DNA from: Promethearchaeota archaeon
GTDB taxonomy: Archaea; Asgardarchaeota; Lokiarchaeia; Sigynarchaeales; SOKP01
Direction: 5' to 3'
DNA length: 39,684 nt
Assembly (NCBI GenBank): GCA_014730295.1
Contig: WJIN01000234.1
Location: forward strand, 1-39,684
A program made the position numbers and the translations under genes. Of this stretch, positions 15,529 to 23,911 are shown one piece after another (within the stretch, counting starts at the first letter, position 1; each line of letters begins with the position of its first letter). The notes beneath the pieces are model-generated. The model did no database searches and was not told the DNA's origin. It saw nothing but the letters and a program-made list of their open reading frames with translations.

Positions 15529-16767
15529 TTAGCCAAAATGTTTTTCTTCTTCGGCCTCGGCTTCCAAAGCATCTTGTTCAACATCCCGCCCAAGCCATTT
15601 TTCACTTAAAAGTTCATCATAATATTCATGTTGGATGATTAATGACATGATTTCACTAGTTCCCGTCCAAATCATTGCCAATCGAGCGTCTCTTAGAAGG
15701 CGTTCGATAGGATACACTGTGGAATACCCAATTCCGCCCATAACTTGCATCGCTAAATTAATGACTTCCCAGCATTTTTCTGTTGAGAATTTTTTGGATT
15801 CTGAAACACATCTTCGTTGGACTTGTGGTGTTGCCCCCATATCAATAGCCGTTGCCGTATTATATACTTGATTGCGGCATGCATCTAAAAGGGTGATTCC
15901 CTCAGCAATCTTGAAACTTACGGCCTCAAATTTTTTAATAACTTTGCCAAACGCTTTTCTCTTGGAACTATATTTTGTTGCAATTCTTAAACAAGCACGA
16001 GCAGTTCCAAGAATCCCTGCGGCAGTTGTTAATCGTTCGGGCACCATCATTTGATAGAATATTTTTCCGCCATCTCCCTCATTTCCGATGAGATTCTCTT
16101 CGGGCACTCTCACATTATCGAATTTTAATCTTCCCGCACCGCCACCACGCGTACCCATCAATCCATACACATATTCCGTGTTTACTCCTTCATCTCTGTC
16201 AACCACAAATAAACTAATCGATTTATGTCGATGAGCTTCTGGATCTGTTTTAGCATATACCAAAAAGAAATCTGCTCCTTCGGCTCCCACCACGAAACGT
16301 TTTTCACCATTAAGGATATATTCATCTCCATCTTTTTCTGCGGTCGTGGTCGCACCAAAAAAGTCTGAACCTCCTCTAGGTTCTGTCAGTGCTTCTGCCG
16401 TGAACTTTTTTCCATTCAACATTGGTACAAGATATCTTTGTTTCTGATCTTCGTTTCCGAATATATTTAATGCTTCTCCACAAATGCTTACCAGTGAATA
16501 GAGACAGCCCAGACTCATCCCCAGCACACCGATCTCCTCCAATGCAACTACTTCATGTCTCCAGTCTAAGCCTCTTCCTCCATACTTTTCTGGAAATCGT
16601 AATCCGATAAGATTATGTTTTGCTAAATTCTCCACATATTCAGTAGGGTATTGGATCTCATCCTTATCCATTTGCTTTAGGAGAGAATGAGGCACTTCAT
16701 CTTTAACAAACGCTCTCGTCTCATCTCGAACTGCTTTTTCTGAATCACTTATTATGTAATCAAACAT
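15529..16767 (-). CDS. Acyl-CoA dehydrogenase
   Basis: A 412-residue flavoprotein with all three family domains: helical start ([11 protein letters not shown] at 59-69), beta domain with [13 protein letters not shown] (125-138) and [11 protein letters not shown] for FAD/substrate contact, and C-terminal helical domain with [14 protein letters not shown] (270-283), [10 protein letters not shown] (341-350) and [10 protein letters not shown]. The usual catalytic Glu, in the Y-E-G-T-S-x-I context, is absent: the site reads IWTGTSEI with Thr368. Instead Glu244 in [10 protein letters not shown] aligns with the base used by isovaleryl- and long-chain-type enzymes. It should oxidise an acyl-CoA to the enoyl-CoA and pass electrons to ETF; no ETF gene is in this window. 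Substrate length is not predictable. Confidence 0.92.
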   Translation of the reverse strand: MFDYIISDSEKAVRDETRAFVKDEVPHSLLKQMDKDEIQYPTEYVENLAKHNLIGLRFPEKYGGRGLDWRHEVVALEEIGVLGMSLGCLYSLVSICGEALNIFGNEDQKQRYLVPMLNGKKFTAEALTEPRGGSDFFGATTTAEKDGDEYILNGEKRFVVGAEGADFFLVYAKTDPEAHRHKSISLFVVDRDEGVNTEYVYGLMGTRGGGAGRLKFDNVRVPEENLIGNEGDGGKIFYQMMVPERLTTAAGILGTARACLRIATKYSSKRKAFGKVIKKFEAVSFKIAEGITLLDACRNQVYNTATAIDMGATPQVQRRCVSESKKFSTEKCWEVINLAMQVMGGIGYSTVYPIERLLRDARLAMIWTGTSEIMSLIIQHEYYDELLSEKWLGRDVEQDALEAEAEEEKHFG

Positions 16768-16863
16768 TTTTGATCTTTTTTTGAGAATTATTTAAGAATT
16801 ATAATCATCTTTTAACTAAAATTGTTATCTTCTTTTCAAAAAACTTGCAGAGAGAAATAGAGC

Positions 16864-16897
16864 AAAAAAAAGTTTAAGACCGATTAGGAAAAAAAAA
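16864..16897 (-). terminator. Possible T-tract terminator after the 383-residue gene
   Basis: Read on the minus strand, T9 and T8 tracts lie about 80-115 bases after the stop of the gene ending at 16979. Both are long for this region and fit archaeal T-tract termination. Confidence 0.35.
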
Positions 16898-16978
16898 GAT
16901 CGTGAAAGAGGGGTTTCTCGAACATACATCCCTATCCACATATCCCCCATATATTATATAGAAATTATCAAAAACAAT

Positions 16979-18130
16979 TCATTGTTCTATTTCAAATATT
17001 ACATTTTGATAATTAAATTTAGAATTGAGTAATTCTAAAATAGTATGGGTAAAATTTTCTAGGTTTTTGGCATAATTACGTTTCTCTTTAATTTGTTCTA
17101 CTAAAAAATCATGAATCATCTCTCTGGTGGCGTCGATACCATTCATTTTAAGAAAGTTCTGCCAATGTACTGAGATGTTACAAATTGATTTAATTTCCTT
17201 ATCGGGATATTTGGTCTCATCATAAATCTCATCATGATATTTTTCAATAGATTTACTCACATTTCTGGAATGTTCAGCGATTGCCAGAGAATAGCGGCAA
17301 AGGCTTATCATATTTGATATGGTTCTCGTATTTCTCGTGTTCGATGCCTCTTCAAATGATTTTCTTGTTTCTTTCCATTCCTCTACATCCTTTACGTCAT
17401 CAAAACTATTCACCATAACTACGTTGATGATATCACTTAAATCAACATCATGCCCACGCTTTAATTTCTTCAGAAACACTTCTTTTAGACTCGCTCCTTC
17501 TAAATAACTGCCCGCTCCAAAATCCAATAATTGAGAGAGATTATTTGCTGCATAGAGAACCTCATTCCTGGTTTCTCCTGTTTTCGGATTTTTCCACGTA
17601 ATACGTTTTTCCCATTCTTTTGATTTTTTGTTCCATTTAAATCCACATTCTCTTAGCGCAGCATCTAACAAGTTTATATGAAAGGTCCAAAAGTCAATGT
17701 CGTCCGTGAACCTCTTCCTACGCCAATCTCGTGAAGTGTATTTTCCCAAATAGATTTTTACAGTCCCTCTGAATAGAGATTCCTTCCCGTCTTTTAGAGC
17801 ATTCATCGCTTCTTTATGATATATACTATTCGGATCTTCTGAATATTTTACCACTTTATTGATAATCTTTTCTACTTCATCTGCGACAATATCACAGGGA
17901 ATATTTCCATCAGAAGGATAAGATCTTGAACCACCTTTCAAAAAATTTCGAAATAGCTGATAATCATCCTCCGGGATTTCATACCATGGATTACTAAACA
18001 TAGCTTTTTTAAAGACATAATGCGTATTTCCTTGCTCATCCTCATAGACCTTTTCTGGAGAAACTTTCCGTTTGTTATCTCCTTTTTGTTTCGCATCTGC
18101 TCGAATATCCCAGATATGATTCATTTTCAT
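16979..18130 (-). CDS. Uncharacterised protein with a nucleotidyltransferase-like motif
   Basis: A 383-residue soluble, charged protein that I do not recognise as a family. One stretch stands out: FRGTVKIYLG (120-129), then RRKRFTDDIDFW (137-148). A Gly-containing strand followed by Arg-x-Thr-x-Asp-Ile-Asp-Phe resembles the G-T...R-x-T/S-x-D-I-D pattern of minimal and AbiEii-type nucleotidyltransferases, with Asp144 and Asp146 as the possible metal pair. The N-terminal 110 residues look like a separate alpha/beta region with no known motif; the C-terminal 150 residues are mostly helical. It has its own transcription unit, with a TATA-like element upstream and T tracts after it, and no partner gene that would suggest a toxin-antitoxin pair. 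The function is unknown. Confidence 0.7.
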   Translation of the reverse strand: MKMNHIWDIRADAKQKGDNKRKVSPEKVYEDEQGNTHYVFKKAMFSNPWYEIPEDDYQLFRNFLKGGSRSYPSDGNIPCDIVADEVEKIINKVVKYSEDPNSIYHKEAMNALKDGKESLFRGTVKIYLGKYTSRDWRRKRFTDDIDFWTFHINLLDAALRECGFKWNKKSKEWEKRITWKNPKTGETRNEVLYAANNLSQLLDFGAGSYLEGASLKEVFLKKLKRGHDVDLSDIINVVMVNSFDDVKDVEEWKETRKSFEEASNTRNTRTISNMISLCRYSLAIAEHSRNVSKSIEKYHDEIYDETKYPDKEIKSICNISVHWQNFLKMNGIDATREMIHDFLVEQIKEKRNYAKNLENFTHTILELLNSKFNYQNVIFEIEQ

Positions 18131-18208
18131 GAATAGTTAATATTTTTTCCTATGTCAAATAAAAAAATCTGCCTAATTAAGTATTGTTTGAAGAAAAGAT
18201 AAAAATGG

Positions 18209-18216
18209 TTTATAAA
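18209..18216 (-). promoter_or_regulatory. Possible TATA box for the 383-residue gene
   Basis: TTTATAAA about 80 bases before the ATG at 18130, in the gap after the glutaredoxin-like gene. Confidence 0.35.
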
Positions 18217-18253
18217 TAATCAACTAGTTCAAAAGAAGAAAAAAAAATAGAAT

Positions 18254-18556
18254 CTAATTGAGACCAAATATTTCCTTAGCTCGTTCCTCAACCAACTTAT
18301 TATTCTTAAGATCCCATAATTCCCCGTAATGAAATTCTTTCTCATTTTTAACGACTATCGGCAAGCTCTCGACACACGCACCCATATCACAATATATATT
18401 CTTAAAGGTTTCATTATCCATTAAAGGGTCGTTAAAATCGTCCGGATCTTGATAATCTAATACCTGATAATCAACATCTTTATCCTTTAACCAATTTAAC
18501 AACTCTTCACAGAAAAAACACTTTCTTTTTACGATTATCTTAAATTCTGGACTCAT
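18254..18556 (-). CDS. Glutaredoxin-like thioredoxin-fold protein
   Basis: About 100 residues with a thioredoxin fold. An initial strand (FKIIVKRK) is followed by the redox motif CFFC, then a helix (ELLNWLKDKD), a second strand (DYQVLDYQD) and ESLPIVV, which supplies the cis-proline. YGELWDLKNNKL forms the end. A third Cys pair (CDMGAC) lies before the cis-Pro, which is not usual in glutaredoxins and may bind metal or form a second disulfide. I start it at ATG 18556; the frame continues upstream to ATG 18589, which would add 11 hydrophobic/aromatic residues unlike the fold. The physiological partner is unknown. Confidence 0.72.
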   Translation of the reverse strand: MSPEFKIIVKRKCFFCEELLNWLKDKDVDYQVLDYQDPDDFNDPLMDNETFKNIYCDMGACVESLPIVVKNEKEFHYGELWDLKNNKLVEERAKEIFGLN

Positions 18557-18647
18557 ATTTGAAAAGTATAGATTTAGATTTTTAAACATTATTTTTATAA
18601 AATAATTGTTAATCCATTAGAAAGAATATTTAAGAGCTCCTAAAAAG

Positions 18648-18657
18648 ATATATAATA
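18648..18657 (+). promoter_or_regulatory. Possible TATA box for the zinc-ribbon gene
   Basis: ATATATAATA about 80 bases before the ATG at 18739, in the divergent gap with the glutaredoxin-like gene. Confidence 0.3.
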
Positions 18658-18738
18658 ATATCCCTTAGAAATCGAAAAAGTTCTAATTTTTGAGTTATTG
18701 GGAATATATTATTAATTTTGCATTTCTTATATGTATTG

Positions 18739-19419
18739 ATGACGAATTTTTTTGAAATCTACACCTACGATCCAGATAATCCAAGAAGTGAAGCATTATC
18801 AAAAGTACGATTGCTATCGATTAATGAACTATTTGAAAAATACCCTATAATTGAAGCAGAATTTTTTGATGATCTCACTAGAAATATCAAAAAGTATAGG
18901 CACTATTCTTTTTTAAAAACTCTTAAGAGAGTCGTTGGTCCCAATCAAGAGGATTATAAGATCCAAAATTGGCATCTGATTTGGGCAATGGACACAAGAA
19001 ATCGTTTTTATCAGCTTTTATTTCAAAGAGCTCGTCGAAATAATAAAATTCAGGGTATAATGGTAGCATTAGCTCCTCCAGATTTGGGAAAACTATATAA
19101 GAAACACCAATACGATGCAGTATTAAAAACACTCACCTTACTCAACACTCCGAAAAGCATCAAATTTTTAAAATTGTTAGGCGCCAAAGGAAAGTCTATT
19201 GCTGAGCAAGAAGAAATATTCCAATTAAATCAAAATGATCTGCAAAAAATTAAATTAGCCAATTATCTAAAAAATGCTCCCAATATAGAAGGACAATGGT
19301 TTCCAACCTTTGCTCCTAAATGTCCCATCTGTGGTGCGACCATGAAAAATTTGAAGAGTTATCGTGTCGGATTCGGAAAATTGATTTGTCCCCAATGTGG
19401 ATACCAGAAATATAAATAA
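18739..19419 (+). CDS. Uncharacterised protein with C-terminal zinc ribbon
   Basis: A protein of 226 residues from ATG 18739 (a TTG at 18718 would add seven). I do not recognise the main body, which is helical and basic (KYRHYSFLKTLKRVVG, NRFYQLLFQRARRNNK, two Leu/Lys helices at about 120-185). The C-terminal 35 residues form a zinc ribbon, CPICGATMKNL...LICPQCGY, with both CxxC knuckles intact. The combination suggests a nucleic-acid or ribosome-associated protein, but that is inference only. It is transcribed alone, and a 10-base-arm hairpin follows its stop. Confidence 0.7.
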   Translation: MTNFFEIYTYDPDNPRSEALSKVRLLSINELFEKYPIIEAEFFDDLTRNIKKYRHYSFLKTLKRVVGPNQEDYKIQNWHLIWAMDTRNRFYQLLFQRARRNNKIQGIMVALAPPDLGKLYKKHQYDAVLKTLTLLNTPKSIKFLKLLGAKGKSIAEQEEIFQLNQNDLQKIKLANYLKNAPNIEGQWFPTFAPKCPICGATMKNLKSYRVGFGKLICPQCGYQKYK

Positions 19420-19442
19420 TTTTGGAAATTTTAAACTTTTTT

Positions 19443-19468
19443 AATAATGAAATTTATTTTTCATTATT
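19443..19468 (+). terminator. Hairpin after the zinc-ribbon gene
   Basis: AATAATGAAA and TTTCATTATT form a perfect 10-base inverted repeat with a six-base T-rich loop, starting 24 bases after the stop and preceded by a T6 run. It may end the upstream transcript or act as an operator for the kinase that starts about 50 bases later. Confidence 0.45.
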
Positions 19469-19519
19469 TCATTATTTAGATCATAATAAAAAATTAAATT
19501 CAAGAGAGATTTAGATATT

Positions 19520-21064
19520 ATGTATGTATCTGCTTTAGATTTAGGAACAACGGGATGTAGAACGTATGTCTTTGATCTCGCTGGAACTGTGATCGCATGG
19601 GATTATAACGAATGGCAAAGCTTTTATCCAAAACCTTCATGGGTCGAACAAGATGCGAATGCGTGGTGGGATTCAATCAAATTGACCATTAATTCGGCTC
19701 TCGAAAAGAGTGGCATCGATATAACAGAAATAGTTAGTGTTTCTGTGACCAATCAGCGAGAAACCATTGTTCCAGTTGATAAAGAAGGGAATCCCTTACA
19801 TAATGCGATAGTATGGCAAGATAGGCGAACAACAGATCAAGTAGAATTTATAAAGAAGAGAGTAGGAGAGGATAAAATCTATAATACTACTGGTTTAACA
19901 ATCGATCCTTATTTTTCAGCCACTAAAATCCTCTGGTTTAAACAGAATAAACCAGAGATTTATAGAAAAACCCATAAATTCTTGCTTGTGTCCGATTTTA
20001 TAATTAATAAGTTGACGGGAAAATTTATTACTGACTTTTCAAATGCTTCCCGTACAATGCTTTTTGATATTAATAATTTAAGATATTCTGAAGAAATTGC
20101 ATCAGATTTGGAAATTGATCTTGATAAAATGCCAGAACCTGTAGAAAGTGGGGTAGATATTGGCGAGATAGCCACGGATGAGACTGCTTTTGATAAAAAA
20201 ACACTGGTCGTAACTGGTGCAGGAGATCAACAAGCCGCAGCACTAGGAGTTGGTGTGATTGGGCCAGGTGACATAAAATGTACAACTGGGACGGGAAGTT
20301 TTATTTTAGCATACTTGAGCGAACCAAAATTTGATCCTGATAAGCGGGTTCTCTGCAGTTGCCATGCTATTCCTGGCAGTTGGGTACAAGAGGCAAGCGT
20401 ATTTACGACGGGAGCGGTATTGAGATGGTTTAGAGATGAGGTTGGCCATCTTGAACGTCAACAAGCGGAAAAAGAAGGTGTAGATCCATATGATTTAATG
20501 ACTAAATTAGCGGAAGGGTCTTCTCCAGGAGCTAACGGTCTACTTTTAATCCCTCATTTAGTAGGCGCGGGTGCCCCCCATTGGAATCCCCATGGAAAAG
20601 GTATTTTATTTGGTCTTTCTCTTGGGCATCAAAGAAGAGATATTTATCGAAGCATTCTTGAAGGTGTTGCATTTGAAGTTAAAAAGAATATTGAAGTATT
20701 CAAACGGATCGGTATTGAGCCAGAGGAGCTGAAATTGACAGGTGGGGGCTCGCGATCGAATCTATGGAACCAGATAATGGCAGATGCTTTAAATGTATCT
20801 TGCGTTAGAAATGTAATAGAGGAGGCCACCTCCCTTGGTGCTGCAATCTTAGCTGCCGCGGGTGCTGGAGTTTTTCCTGATATTTCAGAAGCAGCTGAGA
20901 ATTTATGTAAAGTCGATCAAAGATATGTCCCAAAAGAGAAAAACAATCAGATTTATGAGAAAATATATAGATTTTCCTACGAAGTGTATAATGCTCTAAA
21001 TGAAAAGAATTTGTATAAAAGATATGATGATCTTTTTAAATCGTTTGAAGTTTCAGAGAATTAG
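19520..21064 (+). CDS. FGGY-family carbohydrate kinase, glycerol-kinase-like
   Basis: A 514-residue two-lobed sugar kinase. The N-terminal phosphate motif is ALDLGTTGCRTYVFD. Positions that bind glycerol in GlpK are present: NQRET with Arg80 and Glu81, DPYFSATK with Tyr131, and GAGDQQAAALG with Asp236 as catalytic base. The second lobe shows CTTGTGSF, PHLVGAGAPHWNPHGKGILFGLSLGHQRRDIYRSILEGVAF and the adenosine motif LTGGGSRSNLWNQIMAD. Some of these stretches, especially AGAPHWNP, read more like xylulokinase-type relatives, so glycerol is the best but not a certain substrate. No glycerol transporter or glycerol-3-phosphate dehydrogenase is adjacent. The start at ATG 19520 fits the family's immediate beta strand. 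Confidence 0.87.
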   Translation: MYVSALDLGTTGCRTYVFDLAGTVIAWDYNEWQSFYPKPSWVEQDANAWWDSIKLTINSALEKSGIDITEIVSVSVTNQRETIVPVDKEGNPLHNAIVWQDRRTTDQVEFIKKRVGEDKIYNTTGLTIDPYFSATKILWFKQNKPEIYRKTHKFLLVSDFIINKLTGKFITDFSNASRTMLFDINNLRYSEEIASDLEIDLDKMPEPVESGVDIGEIATDETAFDKKTLVVTGAGDQQAAALGVGVIGPGDIKCTTGTGSFILAYLSEPKFDPDKRVLCSCHAIPGSWVQEASVFTTGAVLRWFRDEVGHLERQQAEKEGVDPYDLMTKLAEGSSPGANGLLLIPHLVGAGAPHWNPHGKGILFGLSLGHQRRDIYRSILEGVAFEVKKNIEVFKRIGIEPEELKLTGGGSRSNLWNQIMADALNVSCVRNVIEEATSLGAAILAAAGAGVFPDISEAAENLCKVDQRYVPKEKNNQIYEKIYRFSYEVYNALNEKNLYKRYDDLFKSFEVSEN

Positions 21065-21252
21065 GTGTTTCATCTTTTTCATTATCCGGTTTATTCAATA
21101 TTAGAATAATCCTTTTTCTTATTATGATTCTTTTTCTTATACTAGACTTCAGATTATTACAAAAAAGATATTATAATCTATTTAGAATTATTGATTAAAA
21201 ATATATATTCTATAAATCATATTAATACTAAAAATTATTTTGAGTGAATACA

Positions 21253-21846
21253 ATGAACGATGAATTTACCGAATATTCTGATAAAAAAGAAAAAGTCGCT
21301 ACTGCTTTTTATATTATACTAGTAGCTGCTTGGCTCGTGACAATTGCGGGATCTATTTGGACAATCGCCGATATTTTAAATCCTACTGGGAAGTTAGAGG
21401 CATTCCTTAGCTACAATTTAGGGTACCAAATAGCTATAATAGGTGGAATTTTGGCGGGATTATTCTTTTTACTTGTCTTCTTTATTGGTTTCTATAAAAG
21501 GGGAATAAAAACAATTCTTAAGGTACTTTATAAAAAAAGGGAATTGGAGGAAAAGTATAAGAACAGAATAGACGTTCAGATAGCCGCCGCGGGATTCTTA
21601 ATAAGCTTAATTGTAGTTATTGTAGGTTTAGCAATTGCATTACTCTGGGATACCTTTTCGGGTACTGAAGAAGCAATTTTCTCATTTACCACGCTGATAG
21701 AAGTATTTCCTAATGGTGTCTTGGTTCTATTCGCCGGTCTTGGGCTATTTTTAATTATCGGAGTAATCATATTTATCATTTATTTCATAAGAAATGGATA
21801 TTACTTGGTACTGAAAATCTTTGGGATATTAGAGAAGGAAGAATAA
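21253..21846 (+). CDS. Uncharacterised four-helix membrane protein
   Basis: A 197-residue protein of unknown function. Four hydrophobic segments are clear, at about residues 20-42, 58-80, 108-130 and 152-176. The N-terminal 15 residues are acidic and a basic loop (KRGIKTILKVLYKKRELEEKYKNR) separates helices two and three, so that loop is probably cytoplasmic. No catalytic or binding motif is seen. ATG 21253 is preferred to GTG 21244. It stands alone between the kinase and HerA, with a hairpin/T-tract after its stop. Confidence 0.7.
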   Translation: MNDEFTEYSDKKEKVATAFYIILVAAWLVTIAGSIWTIADILNPTGKLEAFLSYNLGYQIAIIGGILAGLFFLLVFFIGFYKRGIKTILKVLYKKRELEEKYKNRIDVQIAAAGFLISLIVVIVGLAIALLWDTFSGTEEAIFSFTTLIEVFPNGVLVLFAGLGLFLIIGVIIFIIYFIRNGYYLVLKIFGILEKEE

Positions 21847-21877
21847 GACGTTATTAATTTAGCCCTAATTCTCTCTT

Positions 21878-21895
21878 ATTCAATTTTTTTTGAAT
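21878..21895 (+). terminator. Hairpin with T8 after the membrane-protein gene
   Basis: ATTCAA and TTGAAT flank six T, making a T8 run within a short inverted repeat 32 bases after the stop. It is a good candidate for transcript end. Confidence 0.45.
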
Positions 21896-22034
21896 TTATA
21901 CTGAATCAAATATTCTTATTTTTAGAAATTCTTTATTCTTTCAAAATCAGAAAACCAACAGACTAATTTCATTTAAATTATATAATTCCATCTAATGAGA
22001 TTAAAAGTTCTTTTTATAGTTTAGCGGATTTGAT

Positions 22035-23555
22035 ATGAGAAAAAAACAAATAGGAACCGTGTTTAATTTTAAAGATATTCCCGATGTTGCAAAGTTTCCT
22101 TTTATCATTGGAAAGAAAAATCATACAGCTGTGAAAAAAGGAGTTTTCGTCTATACAGAAACCATCGAAGGGTTCCTAATAGGTATAATAGAAAAAATTT
22201 TGGTAATTAATGAATATTTTGCTGATGCTTTGACCATTAAAGCCTATAATGAGAATACAAACCCTAATATTTTACAAGGGTTGTTTCCAAGTAAAGATTT
22301 CGAGTTTGCAATTGCAATAGTAAAAGCCTTGGGAATTATTGAATTTAAAGCTCCAGAGACTTCTCAAATACAGAGAATTCATCGCATGACTTATCCAGCA
22401 ACTCCTGGTTCAAATGTATTTTTAGTTGAGCAAGAGATCTTAAACGAGTTCATAGGATTTGATAGTAATGGTGGATTATATGTAGGTAAGGTGAAAATCA
22501 CAGATTATGAAGCGAAAATAAATATGGATAGACTTCTTAATAAGCATTTTTCCATCCTTTCCATCTCCGGTGGAGGGAAAAGTTATCTTACATCTGTCCT
22601 AATTGAGGAATTATTAATGAAAGAAAACGGGTGTCCGGGAATAATACTGATTGATGTTCATGGAGAATATCTATATTTAAAGGATATTCCCGAACTAACA
22701 GAAAAGGTAAATATACAAGATACGACCTATTTTCAAATTTCGACTCCAAAATTATCACCATGGTCTTTTAAACGATATCAACAGCAGATCTCTTACGTCC
22801 AAGTCAGAGAATTATCAAAATTTATCCAAAAACTCAAAAGAAATGAAAAGAAAAAAGGAAAATATTCTATACATGATATTATTCAATTAATTGAGGATGA
22901 TCCGGAGGGTAATAAAAGCACTAAACAAGCTTTAATAGGGTGGTTATCGGAATTAGATCGCTTAAATTTATTTGGCCCGCAAGAAAATCCCCGTATAAGA
23001 TCTATCGTAGAGAAAGGAAAAATTACTGTCTTTTCATTAGAAAAAGAGATCAATATCAAAAAAAAGCAAATTATCGTGGAATACCTTTGTAATCAGCTAT
23101 TTTATTTACGGCGGATGAATAATATCCCCCCATTTTTACTTATTATAGAGGAGTCTCATCAATTCTGTCCAGAAGCTGCACATGCAAAAGCAATCTCGAA
23201 AGGGATTATTGAAACCATCGCACGAGAAGGGAGAAAATTTATGGCTTGTTTATGTTTAATTTCCCAAAGACCAAAAAAATTAAGCACAACCGCATTATCG
23301 CAGATGAATTCAAAATTGATTTTAAATATAAAGAACCCCTATGATTTGAAACATTTAATGGATAGCTCTGAAGCTATTTCTAAAGAATATGCAGATATGA
23401 TCTCCAGTCTTGGGGTCGGAGAAATGCTTCTAATGGGGAATGCGATAAATTATCCCGTTTTTATCGATGTAAGGGAACGGAGATTTAGATCAAAAAGAGA
23501 GGATTTATCACTTTCTGAGGTTTGTTTAGAATGGGAAGAAAGCCAATTAGACTAA
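22035..23555 (+). CDS. herA: HerA-like ATP-dependent translocase/helicase
   Basis: A 506-residue protein of the FtsK-HerA class. The N-terminal 130 residues form the HerA barrel domain. Walker A appears as SISGGGKSYL, Walker B as PPFLLIIEESHQFCPE, and ETIAREGRKF and LISQRPKKLSTTALSQMNSKLI supply the arginine-finger region and sensor typical of HerA. LIDVHGEYLYL follows Walker A as in the family. HerA forms a hexamer that works with the NurA nuclease and Mre11-Rad50 in end resection. None of these partners is seen nearby, so it could instead be a HerA paralogue with another role. Its last nine bases overlap the end of a small minus-strand gene. Confidence 0.87.
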   Translation: MRKKQIGTVFNFKDIPDVAKFPFIIGKKNHTAVKKGVFVYTETIEGFLIGIIEKILVINEYFADALTIKAYNENTNPNILQGLFPSKDFEFAIAIVKALGIIEFKAPETSQIQRIHRMTYPATPGSNVFLVEQEILNEFIGFDSNGGLYVGKVKITDYEAKINMDRLLNKHFSILSISGGGKSYLTSVLIEELLMKENGCPGIILIDVHGEYLYLKDIPELTEKVNIQDTTYFQISTPKLSPWSFKRYQQQISYVQVRELSKFIQKLKRNEKKKGKYSIHDIIQLIEDDPEGNKSTKQALIGWLSELDRLNLFGPQENPRIRSIVEKGKITVFSLEKEINIKKKQIIVEYLCNQLFYLRRMNNIPPFLLIIEESHQFCPEAAHAKAISKGIIETIAREGRKFMACLCLISQRPKKLSTTALSQMNSKLILNIKNPYDLKHLMDSSEAISKEYADMISSLGVGEMLLMGNAINYPVFIDVRERRFRSKREDLSLSEVCLEWEESQLD

Positions 23556-23789
23556 ATCTTTTATAATCTTTTTTCTGATTGCCTCTGTATCTCGATTTAA
23601 TACAATCATCTTTTTGTTTTTCGAAACTCTAAAAACCTTAATGATATTCGAGCTCTCCATTTTCATAAAAATCTCTTGTAAAACGTCTGAATTCACATAG
23701 GGGTGCTCCTTTTTTATAAGCTCTTCGATTCTCCTGTCTAACGCCTCCCCTTTGGCATCTACAAGGATGTCTATAATTGAATTAATCAC
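23547..23789 (-). CDS. Small protein, possibly winged-helix
   Basis: An 80-residue protein that I do not recognise by family. Its helix-helix-strand pattern (IEELIKKEHPYVNSDVLQEIF, then MESSNIIKVFRVSKNKKMIVL) resembles a winged-helix fold. It is charged and has no Cys. It lies downstream of cdc48 on the same strand and its 3' end overlaps herA by nine bases tail to tail. Its intact frame, amphipathic composition and position between two real genes argue that it is expressed, but evidence is limited. Confidence 0.55.
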   Translation of the reverse strand: MINSIIDILVDAKGEALDRRIEELIKKEHPYVNSDVLQEIFMKMESSNIIKVFRVSKNKKMIVLNRDTEAIRKKIIKDLV

Positions 23790-23870
23790 GGGACGTTTTT
23801 GCCATCTGTCTATAAGCTATCAACTCCTTTATTATTTTTTAATATTTAATAGAAAAAGATATTTCAATAC

Positions 23871-23896
23871 ATAGTAAAAACATGAATTTTTACTAT
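23871..23896 (-). terminator. Hairpin after cdc48
   Basis: ATAGTAAAAA and TTTTTACTAT form a perfect 10-base inverted repeat with a six-base loop, beginning 16 bases after the cdc48 stop and followed by T-rich sequence on the minus strand. It may be a terminator or may protect the mRNA end. Confidence 0.5.
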
Positions 23897-23911
23897 TTAA
23901 TTTTGTCTTCT

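Noticed and set aside
16900..16960. G-rich runs on the minus strand suggesting a quadruplex
   Set aside because: Only two runs of three or more G occur close together, too few for a four-run quadruplex.
16979..18130. AbiE-type toxin-antitoxin or abortive-infection locus
   Set aside because: No antitoxin-like partner gene lies next to the motif-bearing gene; neighbours are a metabolic enzyme and a glutaredoxin with separate signals.
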